This document shows, in pieces, positions 9,401 to 17,776 of a stretch of DNA of 64,000 nt (its first letter is position 1; every line of letters begins with the position of its first letter). The stretch lies in contig NZ_AP017372.2 of NCBI RefSeq assembly GCF_002356555.2, positions 310,001 through 374,000 on the forward strand, in the 5' to 3' direction. A program made the translations under genes and the position numbers. Origin of the DNA: Halorhodospira halochloris. GTDB lineage: Bacteria > Pseudomonadota > Gammaproteobacteria > Nitrococcales > Halorhodospiraceae. The notes under the pieces are model-generated. The model searched no databases and had not been told where the DNA came from. It saw only the letters and a program-made list of their open reading frames with translations.

Positions 9401-10219
9401 ATGCAGCTGTACCGAATTATTCAAAATTGGTTAGGCAGAATACTGGGAGCCCTGGCTGGAGGGTTGGCTGCCGGGCCATTGGGTATAGCCCTCTGGCTCG
9501 GGATTGTGCTTGGCTTTCTGGCTGGATACGGGGTCGATGTCTGGGTGCGCGTCACTCAGGTGGTCGGTCTGGTGTGGAGCAGGTGCGGCCTAGGCTTTGA
9601 CCAACGCGTCTTCATTGGTACCACTGCCATGGTCATGGGGTATGTGGCCAAGCATGATGGCCGGGTTAGCGAGGCCGAGATCTCCGCCGCACGGCGTGTA
9701 CTCAACGAACTGCCGCTTGATGAGCTGGGGCGCAAGCGGGCCATCACAGTTTTTAACCGCGGCAAGGATCCAGGAGCACCGCTGCGCTGGATCCTGTTAA
9801 TGTTGCGCACTGTCGGCAGGCGGCGGCCGGAGGAGTTGGCTCGATTCCTCGACTTCCAGCTGCGCGTTGCAGCCGCTGACGGTCTGCCCGATGCTGGCAG
9901 AGAGAAGCTGCTGCGCTGGATATGGCGCCATGTCGGGGTTTCTGGGGTAGACCTCGATGCCCGTCTGGATGGTATGCGCCGTGGCAAATTGAACCGCACC
10001 GTGCGGCCGACCATAGACCACGCCTATAAGCTACTTGGAGTCAGTCGCAACGCCTCCTCAGAACAGGTGCGTAAGGCCTACCGGCGGGCAATAAGCAAGA
10101 GTCACCCTGATCGTATGGTCGGTAACGGCCATTCCGAACAAGAGATTGAAGAGGCCAGCGAAAGAACCAGGCAGATCCGCGCCGCATACGAGGCAATTCG
10201 CGAGGTGCGCGGCAGTTGA
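9401..10219 (+). CDS. djlA: DjlA-type membrane-anchored J-domain co-chaperone
   Basis: 272 aa: an N-terminal glycine-rich membrane segment (about 10-45), a central TerB-like helical domain (about 75-190) and a C-terminal J domain (DHAYKLLGVSRNASSEQVRKAY, HPD motif in SKSHPDRMV, ending near 268). This is the DjlA layout, in which the J domain stimulates DnaK at the inner membrane. AGGA lies 9 bases before the ATG. The next gene starts about 60 bases downstream. Confidence 0.92.
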   Translation: MQLYRIIQNWLGRILGALAGGLAAGPLGIALWLGIVLGFLAGYGVDVWVRVTQVVGLVWSRCGLGFDQRVFIGTTAMVMGYVAKHDGRVSEAEISAARRVLNELPLDELGRKRAITVFNRGKDPGAPLRWILLMLRTVGRRRPEELARFLDFQLRVAAADGLPDAGREKLLRWIWRHVGVSGVDLDARLDGMRRGKLNRTVRPTIDHAYKLLGVSRNASSEQVRKAYRRAISKSHPDRMVGNGHSEQEIEEASERTRQIRAAYEAIREVRGS

Positions 10220-10280
10220 TCGTGAAATTGAGCTTGCAAGAGGCGTGGCATTTGATCTGGACTAGAACGCGGAGGAAGTG

Positions 10281-10820
10281 ATGCAAGAAGAATTTGCGGG
10301 GCTTTCCATAGAGCTGCAAATCGCTGATATTGCCGCTCAGGATGACTGTGATGCGGTTGTCAACGCGGCCAATCCTGAGCTGCGCCCAGGCGGTGGGGTG
10401 GCTGGTGCCATCCATGATGGCGCTGGGCCAGAGCTGGAGCAGGCTTGTCGGCCCCTTGCCCCCATCGAGCCGGGCGAAGCGGTTATCACCGATGCGTTCC
10501 AATTGCCCAACCGCTATGTCATTCACTGCCTCGGGCCGGTATTCGGGGTGGACGAGCCGTCGGATGAGTTGCTCGCCGATTGTTACCGTAACTCACTGCG
10601 CTTGGCCGAAGAGCATCAGCTCAGCTCGATCGCCTTCCCGGCGATCTCCACCGGGGCGTTCTGCTTTCCTATGGTCCAGGCGGCGCGGATAGCTTTGGAG
10701 ACCCTGGTGAAGGAGGCGGGCAGTCTCCAGCATGTGAAGTTGGCCCGCTTTGTGTTGCCCAACGACCGGGCTTTGCAGGCACATGAGCGGGTTATGGCAG
10801 AACTGGTGGAGGAGACGTGA
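10281..10820 (+). CDS. Macrodomain protein (O-acetyl-ADP-ribose deacetylase-like)
   Basis: About 179 aa with macrodomain signatures: IELQIADIAAQDDCDAVVNAANPELRPGGGVAGAIHDGAG, then VIHCLGPVFGV, and AFPAISTGAFCFP for the distal phosphate of ADP-ribose. Such proteins remove acetyl or ADP-ribosyl groups. The ATG is preferred over the GTG three bases earlier because GGAGG is spaced five bases from the ATG and only two from the GTG. Its stop overlaps the start of the next gene (GTGA), so the two are coupled. Confidence 0.9.
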   Translation: MQEEFAGLSIELQIADIAAQDDCDAVVNAANPELRPGGGVAGAIHDGAGPELEQACRPLAPIEPGEAVITDAFQLPNRYVIHCLGPVFGVDEPSDELLADCYRNSLRLAEEHQLSSIAFPAISTGAFCFPMVQAARIALETLVKEAGSLQHVKLARFVLPNDRALQAHERVMAELVEET

Positions 10821-12478
10821 GTGTAGCCCTTGACTTGCAGCGTGTGGAGCAGCTCTGGGATGAGTACGCCCTGCCGGCTCTCAAATCCTTTGTCGAGATC
10901 CCGGCCAGATCTCCCCATTTCGATGCTAAATGGCAGGAAAACGGCCATCTCGATGCAGCTCTGGAGCTCGGCAAGCAGTTCTGCTTGACCCACTTGCCCG
11001 ACGCTCAAGCCGAGATAGTCCGCTTGCCAGGGCGTACCCCGCTGTTGTTCGTCGATGTGCCGGCAACGGGAGGCGGGGCGACGGCCGGCGAGACTGCGGC
11101 GACTGGCTCAGCAGGTGCTGAGACAGCTGTTGCTAGCGGTGCAACAAAGGGCGGCGCCTCTGAAGTTGGCGAGGCACCTGCCGGGGCCTCAACTGCCGGC
11201 GCCTCAACTGCCGGCGCCGCAACTGCCGGCGCCGCAACTGCCGGCGCCGCAACTGCCGGCGCCGCAACTGCCGGGGCCGCAACTGCAGGCGCCTCAACCA
11301 CCGGCGCCGCAACAGCCGGCGAAGCCGCTCCCACAGCCCTTATCTACGGCCACTTCGACAAGCAGCCAGAGAATACCGGCTGGTCGCCAGGCCTTGACCC
11401 CTGGCAGCCGGTTGTCCGCGACGGCAAGCTCTACGGGCGCGGCGCCGTCGATGACGGCTACTCACTCTTTTCGGCAGTAATCGCTATCGCCGCGCTGCGT
11501 GAAGAGGGACAGGCACACTCACGCTGTGTCTTGGTCATCGAAACTTGTGAGGAGAGCGGCAGCTTTGATCTGCTCGCTTACCTGGATGAGTTGAGTGAGC
11601 GCATCGGCCAGCCCGATTTGGTGATTTGCCCCGATGCTGGTTGCGGTACCTACGATCGACTTTGGTGTACGACCTCTCTGCGCGGCATGGTCAGTGGAAC
11701 CTTGCGGGTTGATGTGCTCGGTGAAGGTGTCCACTCCGGGGATGCCGGTGGCGTTGTGCCATCAAGTTTCCGGGTCTTGCGCGCATTGATTTCGCGTTTG
11801 GAGGATGAGCAGAGCGGCAAGATATTACCTCAGCATTGCAATGTTGCGATCCCTGAGCTGCGTCGGCAGCAAGCGGTGCATGCCGGGGAGGTGTTAGGCG
11901 AGATTACCAAGGACCGCTTCCCTTTCCTGGAAGGCGTCGAGGCGCAGTCTGATGATCCCGCCGAGCGGATCCTTGATCGCAGCTGGCGAGCCGCGGTTGA
12001 GGTGATAGGCGCTGAAGGTTTGCCGCCTGTTGAGGCCGCGGGCAATGTCCTGCGTCCCTACACTGCTACTAAGCTGGCCTTGAGGTTGCCCCCGACCGCC
12101 GATGGCCATGCCGTTGCGCAGGAGCTAGAGAGGTTGTTCACAGTGGAACCTCCGGCGAATGCTCGGGTGGAGTTCGAGGTGGATGCTGTTGCGAATGGTT
12201 GGGCCGCCCCGCAACCATCGGCGTGGCTTACCTCGGCCTTGGAGCGAGCAGCTCAGGCTTATTACGGCAAAGAGCCGGTTCACATGGGCGAGGGCGGTAC
12301 GATTCCGTTTATGAGTTGGTTGCAGGAGCGCTTCCCGAGCGCCGATTATGTGGTCACTGGGGTGGCTGGCCCCGGGTCCAATGCCCACGGCCCGGATGAG
12401 TTCCTGCATCTTGATGCGGCGCGGCGGTTGACGGCTAGCATGGGTGAGGTGGTTGCTGGTTTGGCGAAATCAAGGTAG
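10817..12478 (+). CDS. M20-family metallopeptidase (dipeptidase) with a low-complexity insert
   Basis: 553 aa zinc peptidase: metal-binding GHFDKQP, GRGAVDDGYS, CEESGS and C-terminal GEGGTIPFMSWL regions match the M20 family. Between strand TPLLFVDVPATG (about residue 80) and ALIYGHFDKQP (about 172) lies a roughly 90-residue Ala/Thr/Gly insert, partly nine 5-residue repeats. Family members normally have a short loop there. One exact GGGACAGGCAC 11-mer encodes GQAH at residue 231. The GTG start overlaps the macrodomain gene stop. The exact substrate cannot be told. Confidence 0.9.
   Translation: MSVALDLQRVEQLWDEYALPALKSFVEIPARSPHFDAKWQENGHLDAALELGKQFCLTHLPDAQAEIVRLPGRTPLLFVDVPATGGGATAGETAATGSAGAETAVASGATKGGASEVGEAPAGASTAGASTAGAATAGAATAGAATAGAATAGAATAGASTTGAATAGEAAPTALIYGHFDKQPENTGWSPGLDPWQPVVRDGKLYGRGAVDDGYSLFSAVIAIAALREEGQAHSRCVLVIETCEESGSFDLLAYLDELSERIGQPDLVICPDAGCGTYDRLWCTTSLRGMVSGTLRVDVLGEGVHSGDAGGVVPSSFRVLRALISRLEDEQSGKILPQHCNVAIPELRRQQAVHAGEVLGEITKDRFPFLEGVEAQSDDPAERILDRSWRAAVEVIGAEGLPPVEAAGNVLRPYTATKLALRLPPTADGHAVAQELERLFTVEPPANARVEFEVDAVANGWAAPQPSAWLTSALERAAQAYYGKEPVHMGEGGTIPFMSWLQERFPSADYVVTGVAGPGSNAHGPDEFLHLDAARRLTASMGEVVAGLAKSR
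11186..11320 (+). repeat. 15-bp in-frame minisatellite inside the M20 peptidase
   Basis: Nine tandem 15-bp units of the form GCCGCAACTGCCGGC, with variants GCCTC... at units 1, 2 and 8. They encode (A-A/S-T-A-G)n, residues 124-168. Near-identity of units 3-6 points to recent slippage or unequal exchange; length is kept a multiple of three. Confidence 0.95.
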
Positions 12479-12483
12479 TTGCG

Positions 12484-12655
12484 CATATAAGGGAGCGTAT
12501 ATCTGGGTGCGCACATTAGGGTGCGCATATCAGGGGGCGCAGATGGGGTGCGTATACCAGGGGGCTTATATCAGGGACCGCAGATTGCGGGCTCATGCCA
12601 GAGGGCTTATGCCAGATGGCGCTTGTCATGGCGCGCATACAAGGGGGCGCCCGGA
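12484..12655. repeat. Degenerate ~14-bp tandem repeat between M20 gene and cobB
   Basis: About twelve diverged units resembling GCGCATATCAGGGG (GCGTATATCTGGGT, GCGCACATTAGGGT, GCGTATACCAGGGGG, CTTATATCAGGGAC and so on), 12-16 bases each, beginning just after the peptidase stop. No ORF, hairpin or cobalamin riboswitch was recognised in it. Confidence 0.75.
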
Positions 12656-12709
12656 AAGCACCTTGCATGAGTCATGCGGGAATAGACAGCGAAAAGGGAG
12701 AGCAAAGCA

Positions 12710-14122
12710 ATTCCGAAAGTACCTGCTGCACTCCTGACAGCTCCCTCATCCGGTCAGGGTAAGTCCCTGATAACTGCGGCACTGGCTCGGTTGCATAAAA
12801 ACGCAGGTCGTCGGGTGCGGGTATTCAAACATGGCCCGGACTACCTCGATCCGATGGTTCTGGAGGTGGCTTCTGGAGCCCCGGTTTACCAACTCCACCC
12901 TTGGATGATCGGTTCCGACGAGTGCCGTTACCGGGTAGCTGCTGCTGCACAAGATGCCGACGTAATTCTAGTCGAGGGTGCTATGGGGCTTTACGATGGC
13001 TCGCCCTCCAGCGCCGATTTAGCAAGCCTTTTAGGCCTGCCGGTAGCGCTTGTAGTAGACGCCAAAGCCATGGCGGAAACCTTCGGAGCGATAGTTGCAG
13101 GGATTGCCGGTCACCGAGACGATATCGATATTTTCGGGGTAATAGCTAACCGTGTTGGTAGCCAAGGGCACGCCGCAATGCTGCGCTCAAGCGTACCTCA
13201 GAGCCAAGCATGGTTAGGAGCTGTGCCGCGCAGTGATGCCTTGGCCGTCGCAGACCGCCATCTGGGTCTGGTGCAGGCTGAAGAATTACACGACCTGGAT
13301 GAGCGACTAGGTACAGCAGCGGATGTCCTCGCTGAGGCAGGTTTGGGTGAATTGCCTCCGGCTGTACATTTTGCCGACCCGGAACCACTGCCCCCGCCAC
13401 CGGCACTGCTCGCCGGAAAGCGCATAGCGGTTGCTCGCGATCGCGCCTTTGCCTTCATCTATCGCGCTAACATCGAGCTGCTTGAAGCAATGGGCGCCGA
13501 ACTAGCCTATTTCTCGCCCCTAGAAGATCTTCAGGTGCCCGAAGCAGATGCCATTTGGCTGCCAGGCGGTTACCCAGAACTATACGCAGCAGAACTAGCC
13601 GCCAACAGCTCCATGCTGCAATCTTTGCGCGACCATCATCGCGGCAGGGGTGGCAGGGGGACAGGCACAGATATGGGTGGCAACGGCAGAGGCGGTAAGG
13701 GCGGTAGGGGGACAGGCACAGGAGATTTTAGAGGGACAGGCACACTAGATGGATCCAGTCGCAAAGGGACAGGCACACCAATCCTGGCTGAATGTGGAGG
13801 CCTGATGTATTGCGCTACAGAAATACATGACAAGAGCGGCGCGCGGCATGCCATGCTAGGGCTGTTGCCAGGAAAGGCGGAAATGGCTGAGCGCTTGGTG
13901 GGATTGGGCCTGCAGTATTGGCAAGCCGGTGACGAGCAGCTTCGCGGTCATACCTTCCATCATTCGCGATTCAATACTGAGGAGCAGCCAGCTGCGTACA
14001 CAAGCAGACGCAGCGGAGGGGCAGCAGAGCCAATTTTTAAAATGGGTTCATTAACGGCGACATATTTTCATGGGTACTTCCCCTCTGCACCTAAGCTAGT
14101 CGCTTGTTTTTTCAGTACTTAG
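12710..14122 (+). CDS. cobB: Cobyrinic acid a,c-diamide synthase, apparently with an ATT start
   Basis: It amidates the a and c side chains of (hydrogeno)cobyrinate using glutamine and ATP. Reading from ATT at 12710 gives PKVPAALLTAPSSGQGKS with the essential P-loop, then RVFKHGPDYLDPMVLE, and the glutamine amidotransferase domain with Cys in AECGGLMY and His in YFHGYF. The first ATG, GTG or TTG in frame (TTG 12791) would remove the P-loop, and a stop lies 27 bases before the ATT. AGGGAG sits nine bases upstream of the ATT. About 40 residues of GTGT-rich insert (317-356) precede the catalytic Cys loop. Confidence 0.88.
   Translation: MPKVPAALLTAPSSGQGKSLITAALARLHKNAGRRVRVFKHGPDYLDPMVLEVASGAPVYQLHPWMIGSDECRYRVAAAAQDADVILVEGAMGLYDGSPSSADLASLLGLPVALVVDAKAMAETFGAIVAGIAGHRDDIDIFGVIANRVGSQGHAAMLRSSVPQSQAWLGAVPRSDALAVADRHLGLVQAEELHDLDERLGTAADVLAEAGLGELPPAVHFADPEPLPPPPALLAGKRIAVARDRAFAFIYRANIELLEAMGAELAYFSPLEDLQVPEADAIWLPGGYPELYAAELAANSSMLQSLRDHHRGRGGRGTGTDMGGNGRGGKGGRGTGTGDFRGTGTLDGSSRKGTGTPILAECGGLMYCATEIHDKSGARHAMLGLLPGKAEMAERLVGLGLQYWQAGDEQLRGHTFHHSRFNTEEQPAAYTSRRSGGAAEPIFKMGSLTATYFHGYFPSAPKLVACFFST
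13658..13776 (+). repeat. Four GGGACAGGCAC 11-mers in cobB
   Basis: Exact copies start at 13658, 13709, 13733 and 13766, spaced 51, 24 and 33 bases (all multiples of three), all in the gene's sense orientation, read as GTGT. Confidence 0.97.
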
Positions 14123-14207
14123 ATACTGAAAAGGTAAGGTTAGTGTTGCATTGCCAAGTAGCCTTCTCATGCTGTTGGCAGCATAGAGCTTCTGGCAGTA
14201 TCCGTCT

Positions 14208-14242
14208 AAAGTGCCTCTCTAGATGAAGTCCAAAGGCACTTT
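14208..14242 (+). other. Stem-loop upstream of cobL
   Basis: AAAGTGCCT and AGGCACTTT form a 9-bp perfect stem around a 17-base loop, about 30 bases before cobL and 85 bases after cobB. No T run follows, so it may be an mRNA processing or attenuation structure rather than a terminator. Confidence 0.55.
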
Positions 14243-14271
14243 GGTAGCAGTGAAAGTTAAGGAAAAAACAC

Positions 14272-15672
14272 ATGGAAACAGGCCAATACGGGAATTGGCT
14301 AACGGTAATAGGCGTTGGTGAAGAGGGCGAGGCGGGTTTATCTCCGGCTGCCCGAAGTATAATCCGTAATGCCGAACTAGTGGTGGGTGGTAGTCGCCAC
14401 CTGGATTTGGTGGCAGGTCTTATAAATGGCCAACGCCTGATTTGGTCTTCGCCGCTATCAGCAACACTGCCGCAGCTGCTTGCTTGGCGAGGTCAGCGTG
14501 TGGTGGTGATGGCTTCAGGAGATCCGCTTTTTTTTGGTGTCGGCAGTACTCTGCAGCGCTACCTCCCGCTTGAGGAGATGTCCCTTATTCCCCATCCCTC
14601 CTGCGTGTCATTAGCCGCAGCCCGGCTCGGCTGGACCCAGCAAGACTGCACTACCATCTCACTCTCCGGGCGCCCACTGGAAAGTTTGCGCGCCGTATTG
14701 CAGCCAGGGCGTGGCGTCTTTGTGCTCAGCGCTGATGCTTCTACCCCTGTCAGAGTAGCAAATGCCCTAGTTGAGTGGGGATTCGGAGCCACAACTATTT
14801 GCGTCCTAGAGGCGCTTGGCGGCCCCCGCGAAGCTATCAGCCATTATTCGGCTACGGACCTCGCACAGAAAACCGAGGGACAGGCACAAAGCCCGGTAAA
14901 AAGCCCATTGAATAGTGGGAATACTGAGGGACAGGCACAGAAAGTTGGGCAAGCAGGAGGGGGTCATGGGTCTGGCTCAGAGGCAGAAGAGGAGGCAGCA
15001 GGAGGACAGGCACAAGGTTTTGTAGACCAACAAGCGAATGGCGATGTGCCAGCATTTGCCCAAATCAACCTGTTAGCCTTGGATGTGATTGCTGACAGCG
15101 GGGCTCGGATAATCCCTTTTGTGCCTGGCCTTATCGATGAGTGGTTCGAGCACGATGGTCAGATAACCAAGCGCGAAATCCGCTCCGTCACGCTTTCTAG
15201 CCTGCGTCCACAGCACGGACAAATGCTATGGGATGTTGGTTGCGGATCAGGTTCAATTGCTATCGAGTGGCTGTTGGCCGATTCTTCTACTCAGGCTGTA
15301 GCAATCGACCAAGAACCGGAACGGGCAGATCGAGCGGCCCGCAACGCTGCAGCTTTTGGTGTCCCCAGATTGGATGTTCGAACGTCTCTAGCGCCCAAGG
15401 CATTCCCTGATTTGCCTACCCCTGATGCGATCTTCCTTGGAGGGGGGCTGCGCGACATAAATGTCATTAAAGCAGCCTGGGATGCTTTGCCCGCAGGGGG
15501 AAGGTTGGTGGCCAATGCGGTTGTTATTGAAACCGAGCAGCTACTCTACCAAGGCTGGCAGAATTACGGTGGTTCTCTCACCAGGCTCTCGGTAGAGAGA
15601 CTAGGTAATGTAGGTTCGCTCCATGCATTCCGCCCTTCTATGACAGTATTGCAATGGGCAGCGGAAAAGTGA
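14272..15672 (+). CDS. cobL: Precorrin-6Y C5,15-methyltransferase (decarboxylating), CbiE-CbiT fusion
   Basis: 466 aa bifunctional corrin enzyme. The N-terminal CbiE domain (GVGEEGEAGLSP, GDPLFFGVG, HPSCVSLAAARLGW) and the C-terminal CbiT SAM-methyltransferase domain (DEWFEHDGQITKREIRS, LWDVGCGSGSIAIEW) are as in CobL of the aerobic pathway. The inter-domain linker (about 195-255) is extended by Gly/Gln/Ala/Glu-rich sequence carrying 11-mer repeats. It follows cobB in the same direction with a 149-base gap containing a stem-loop. Confidence 0.95.
   Translation: METGQYGNWLTVIGVGEEGEAGLSPAARSIIRNAELVVGGSRHLDLVAGLINGQRLIWSSPLSATLPQLLAWRGQRVVVMASGDPLFFGVGSTLQRYLPLEEMSLIPHPSCVSLAAARLGWTQQDCTTISLSGRPLESLRAVLQPGRGVFVLSADASTPVRVANALVEWGFGATTICVLEALGGPREAISHYSATDLAQKTEGQAQSPVKSPLNSGNTEGQAQKVGQAGGGHGSGSEAEEEAAGGQAQGFVDQQANGDVPAFAQINLLALDVIADSGARIIPFVPGLIDEWFEHDGQITKREIRSVTLSSLRPQHGQMLWDVGCGSGSIAIEWLLADSSTQAVAIDQEPERADRAARNAAAFGVPRLDVRTSLAPKAFPDLPTPDAIFLGGGLRDINVIKAAWDALPAGGRLVANAVVIETEQLLYQGWQNYGGSLTRLSVERLGNVGSLHAFRPSMTVLQWAAEK
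14877..15013 (+). repeat. GGGACAGGCAC 11-mers in the cobL linker
   Basis: Exact copies at 14877-14887 and 14928-14938 and a one-mismatch copy at 15003-15013; spacings are 51 and 75 bases. All are in sense orientation and read as GQAQ. Confidence 0.95.
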
Positions 15673-15852
15673 TGGTAGCTTTTGTGTCTGTGCCTGTACC
15701 CTATCTCTTTATTGTGCCTGTCCCCTATCTCTCCCTATCTCTCTCTTACAAGCATATCTGTTGGGCTGCTAGCAGCTGAGACTAGCTACCACGCACCGTG
15801 TCGATTTCTCCTTTCAGGATAGGCCCATCTCTTTTTTTGCAAACCAATAGCA
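15673..15852. other. Intergenic stretch with reverse-orientation 11-mer
   Basis: Downstream of cobL. It contains GTGCCTGTCCC at 15714-15724, a near copy at about 15690, and a CTATCTCT-rich run. No gene recognised. Confidence 0.6.
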
Positions 15853-15990
15853 GGCTCTGTGGGCCCTGTGGACGAGAGCCCTGAGAGTGTGGGCAGGCGG
15901 TGGGCAACCCGTAGGGTTGTCCACGGGCTGTCCATACGGCCCGAAGGGCTCAGGGCGGTGCGAAGCGCTCGTCCACAAGCCCACAGAGCT
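15853..15990. repeat. ~138-bp imperfect inverted repeat
   Basis: The ends GGCTCTGTGGGC.CTGTGGACGAG and CTCGTCCACAAGCCCACAGAGC pair, and the interior CCCTGAG/CTCAGGG and GTGGGCAACCC/GGGTTGTCCAC pair further, so the whole region can fold into one long hairpin. It lies between convergent cobL and the ydjM-like gene. An ORF across it is a by-product of the palindrome. Confidence 0.75.
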
Positions 15991-16074
15991 AAGTAAAGGA
16001 GCATGGCGGCGTGCCGCCGAACCGTATTAGCTTGCCAGAATCCTCCACTAAATTTGTACGAGGTTCCAAGGCCG

Positions 16075-16563
16075 CTAACAGCTTGGATAAGCCGCTATGG
16101 CGCCCGCGGCAGATAGCATGCCAATGATGATTAAAACTACCACGTATATTTCCAGCATCCCTCCGGTGCGTATCCGCAGTGGTGACTTGAACCGTTTTCG
16201 CAACGGCCATAGCAAAGGGATACCGGTTATGGTCAGCCAATCGGCTAGGAGGTGGAGCAGGTAACCGATAAGAAATGCGGCTAATAGTCCTTCAGCAAAA
16301 TAGCCCCACTGATAAAGCAGGAGGCCTCCAGCTATGAGTGCGAAGGATGAGTGAGTTATGCCTCGGTGGCTAACAAGTTTGGCCAGCGGGCGAGATATGA
16401 ATGGCAGGTTGCGACCTATCCAAGAGCGCGGGTAATCAATATCGGGTGCCAAACTGCCTAGGACAGCCGCAGAAAATGTTTCAGGCTGCAGTGGCTGTCC
16501 GGTGTATACTGCAAAAGTCGCCCATCCGACCGTTCCGATGGTGACATGAGAGATGGCCATCAT
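16075..16563 (-). CDS. YdjM-like metal-dependent membrane hydrolase (DUF457)
   Basis: 162 aa with four or five hydrophobic segments and conserved polar motifs SHVTIGTVGW, LGSLAPDIDYPRS, SHRGITHS and YLLHLLADWLT, the His/Asp pattern of the YdjM/DUF457 inner-membrane family. Biochemical function in that family is not established. The ATG overlaps the RAYT stop (ATGA), so the two are read together. Confidence 0.85.
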   Translation of the reverse strand: MMAISHVTIGTVGWATFAVYTGQPLQPETFSAAVLGSLAPDIDYPRSWIGRNLPFISRPLAKLVSHRGITHSSFALIAGGLLLYQWGYFAEGLLAAFLIGYLLHLLADWLTITGIPLLWPLRKRFKSPLRIRTGGMLEIYVVVLIIIGMLSAAGAIAAYPSC

Positions 16564-17645
16564 TGGTGATTAACCAGTTCCGTCTGTGCTGTAGTCATGG
16601 CTCCAACCTGGCGCCGCCTATAAAGACATTCAAAGCGGGTGGCTTGTTCAAGCCACTGCTTATCGGCTATCCCAAGCCGTTGCAGAATAGGTGGCAAGCT
16701 ATGGGCAAGAGCGCCTTTTTTGTGCGGCCTTATGGCTCTGCCACTGAAATCAACTAATTTAAGGTAATCATCAAAACTGCAAGGAATCCCAAGTTTATAA
16801 TCTTTTTGTAAAGCATCCTGATCAGTGGCGAGGCCTCTGCTGACGGGATTTGGTTTAGCTATTCTTGAATGCTCAATCGTATCGCAGTTATCGCTGTTAG
16901 CGGCTTCAACGGTGGAGCTTTTAAACTTAAGCAGTGGTTTTAGGGGGACTTCAAAGCGGAGAAGAGAACCAGTATCGAGCTGTTCGCGGACTGCTTGTTG
17001 AAGATTAAACCTTGGCTCAAGGCGTTCCCGTAGCCCCGTATGTTCACTGGATTCAGGAGTTGAAGCGGCATTTGCCCGGACAGGGTTTAGGTCAACATAA
17101 GCCATACAGCTTAAAAGAGCTGCATCATTGAGTAATGCTTGAGATTTAAATCTAGACTCCCAGAAGTGTCCGGAGCACTGATCCTCTTTGTTGGCCTTTC
17201 TAGCTATTGGCTCATTAAGGCATTTCATGAACCAACTCAGGCTACCTAGACGCTCCCTATAGCAACCGGCTAGTTCTGCGACTTGAGCAGTTTCAAGTTC
17301 ATCTAGCTGCTTCTTGGCAAGGTAGCGCTGAACTAGCAAGGGGCCCTTAAATAGGCAGCGCCATCTTTTAATCACATCTTCATTTGACCATGAATTAGCC
17401 TGATCTTGGTCGATTTTGACAACAATGTGATAGTGGTTAGCCATAATCGCATAGGTAACGATTTCCACGGCAAAGATTGAGCTAAGCAGCCGGATTCTTT
17501 CCTCAATGAACTGCTGTCGATGCTTATAGCACTTCCCGGTTACGTAATCTTGGCCGCAAAGGTAGCTACGCCGAACACAGCGCGACACGACGTGATAAAA
17601 AGGTGTACTGGAAAGAGAAATTTGATCACAACGAGGGCGGGGCAT
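16560..17645 (-). CDS. REP-associated tyrosine transposase (RAYT, Y1_Tnp/IS200-like)
   Basis: 361 aa single-strand DNA transposase. The N-terminus PRPRCDQISLSSTPFYHVVSRCVRR is typical; the HUH motif is ANHYHIVVKI and the candidate catalytic Tyr is in MAYVDLNPVRA; a long C-terminal extension follows. No flanking IS ends are seen. RAYTs are single-copy genes that mobilise short REP-type repeats; here the upstream gap holds five copies of the 11-mer in converging orientation, making those the natural candidates for its substrate. That link is inference. Its stop overlaps the start of the ydjM-like gene. Confidence 0.9.
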   Translation of the reverse strand: MPRPRCDQISLSSTPFYHVVSRCVRRSYLCGQDYVTGKCYKHRQQFIEERIRLLSSIFAVEIVTYAIMANHYHIVVKIDQDQANSWSNEDVIKRWRCLFKGPLLVQRYLAKKQLDELETAQVAELAGCYRERLGSLSWFMKCLNEPIARKANKEDQCSGHFWESRFKSQALLNDAALLSCMAYVDLNPVRANAASTPESSEHTGLRERLEPRFNLQQAVREQLDTGSLLRFEVPLKPLLKFKSSTVEAANSDNCDTIEHSRIAKPNPVSRGLATDQDALQKDYKLGIPCSFDDYLKLVDFSGRAIRPHKKGALAHSLPPILQRLGIADKQWLEQATRFECLYRRRQVGAMTTAQTELVNHQ

Positions 17646-17776
17646 ACAGGACTCTCCTTAGTCTGTCGATCATCGACCATCTCCTTTGGTCGCACTAATA
17701 TGCAAATCTTGTAACCGATTGTAGCAGGACATCGAAAAATATAATAGACAACGGGGTTTCGGTGGATAGCTGGATA

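Noticed and set aside
11005-11480. Pro/Ala-rich ORFs over the M20 minisatellite
   Set aside because: By-products of the GC-rich repeat in other frames.
12484-12655. CRISPR array
   Set aside because: Units are 12-16 bases without spacers, and no cas genes are present.
12484-12710. Cobalamin riboswitch upstream of cobB
   Set aside because: The B12-box core and the usual CCGC/ACTG elements were not found; the region is a degenerate tandem array.
12791-14122. cobB starting at TTG 12791
   Set aside because: It would lose the nucleotide-binding P-loop that is present in the open frame upstream.
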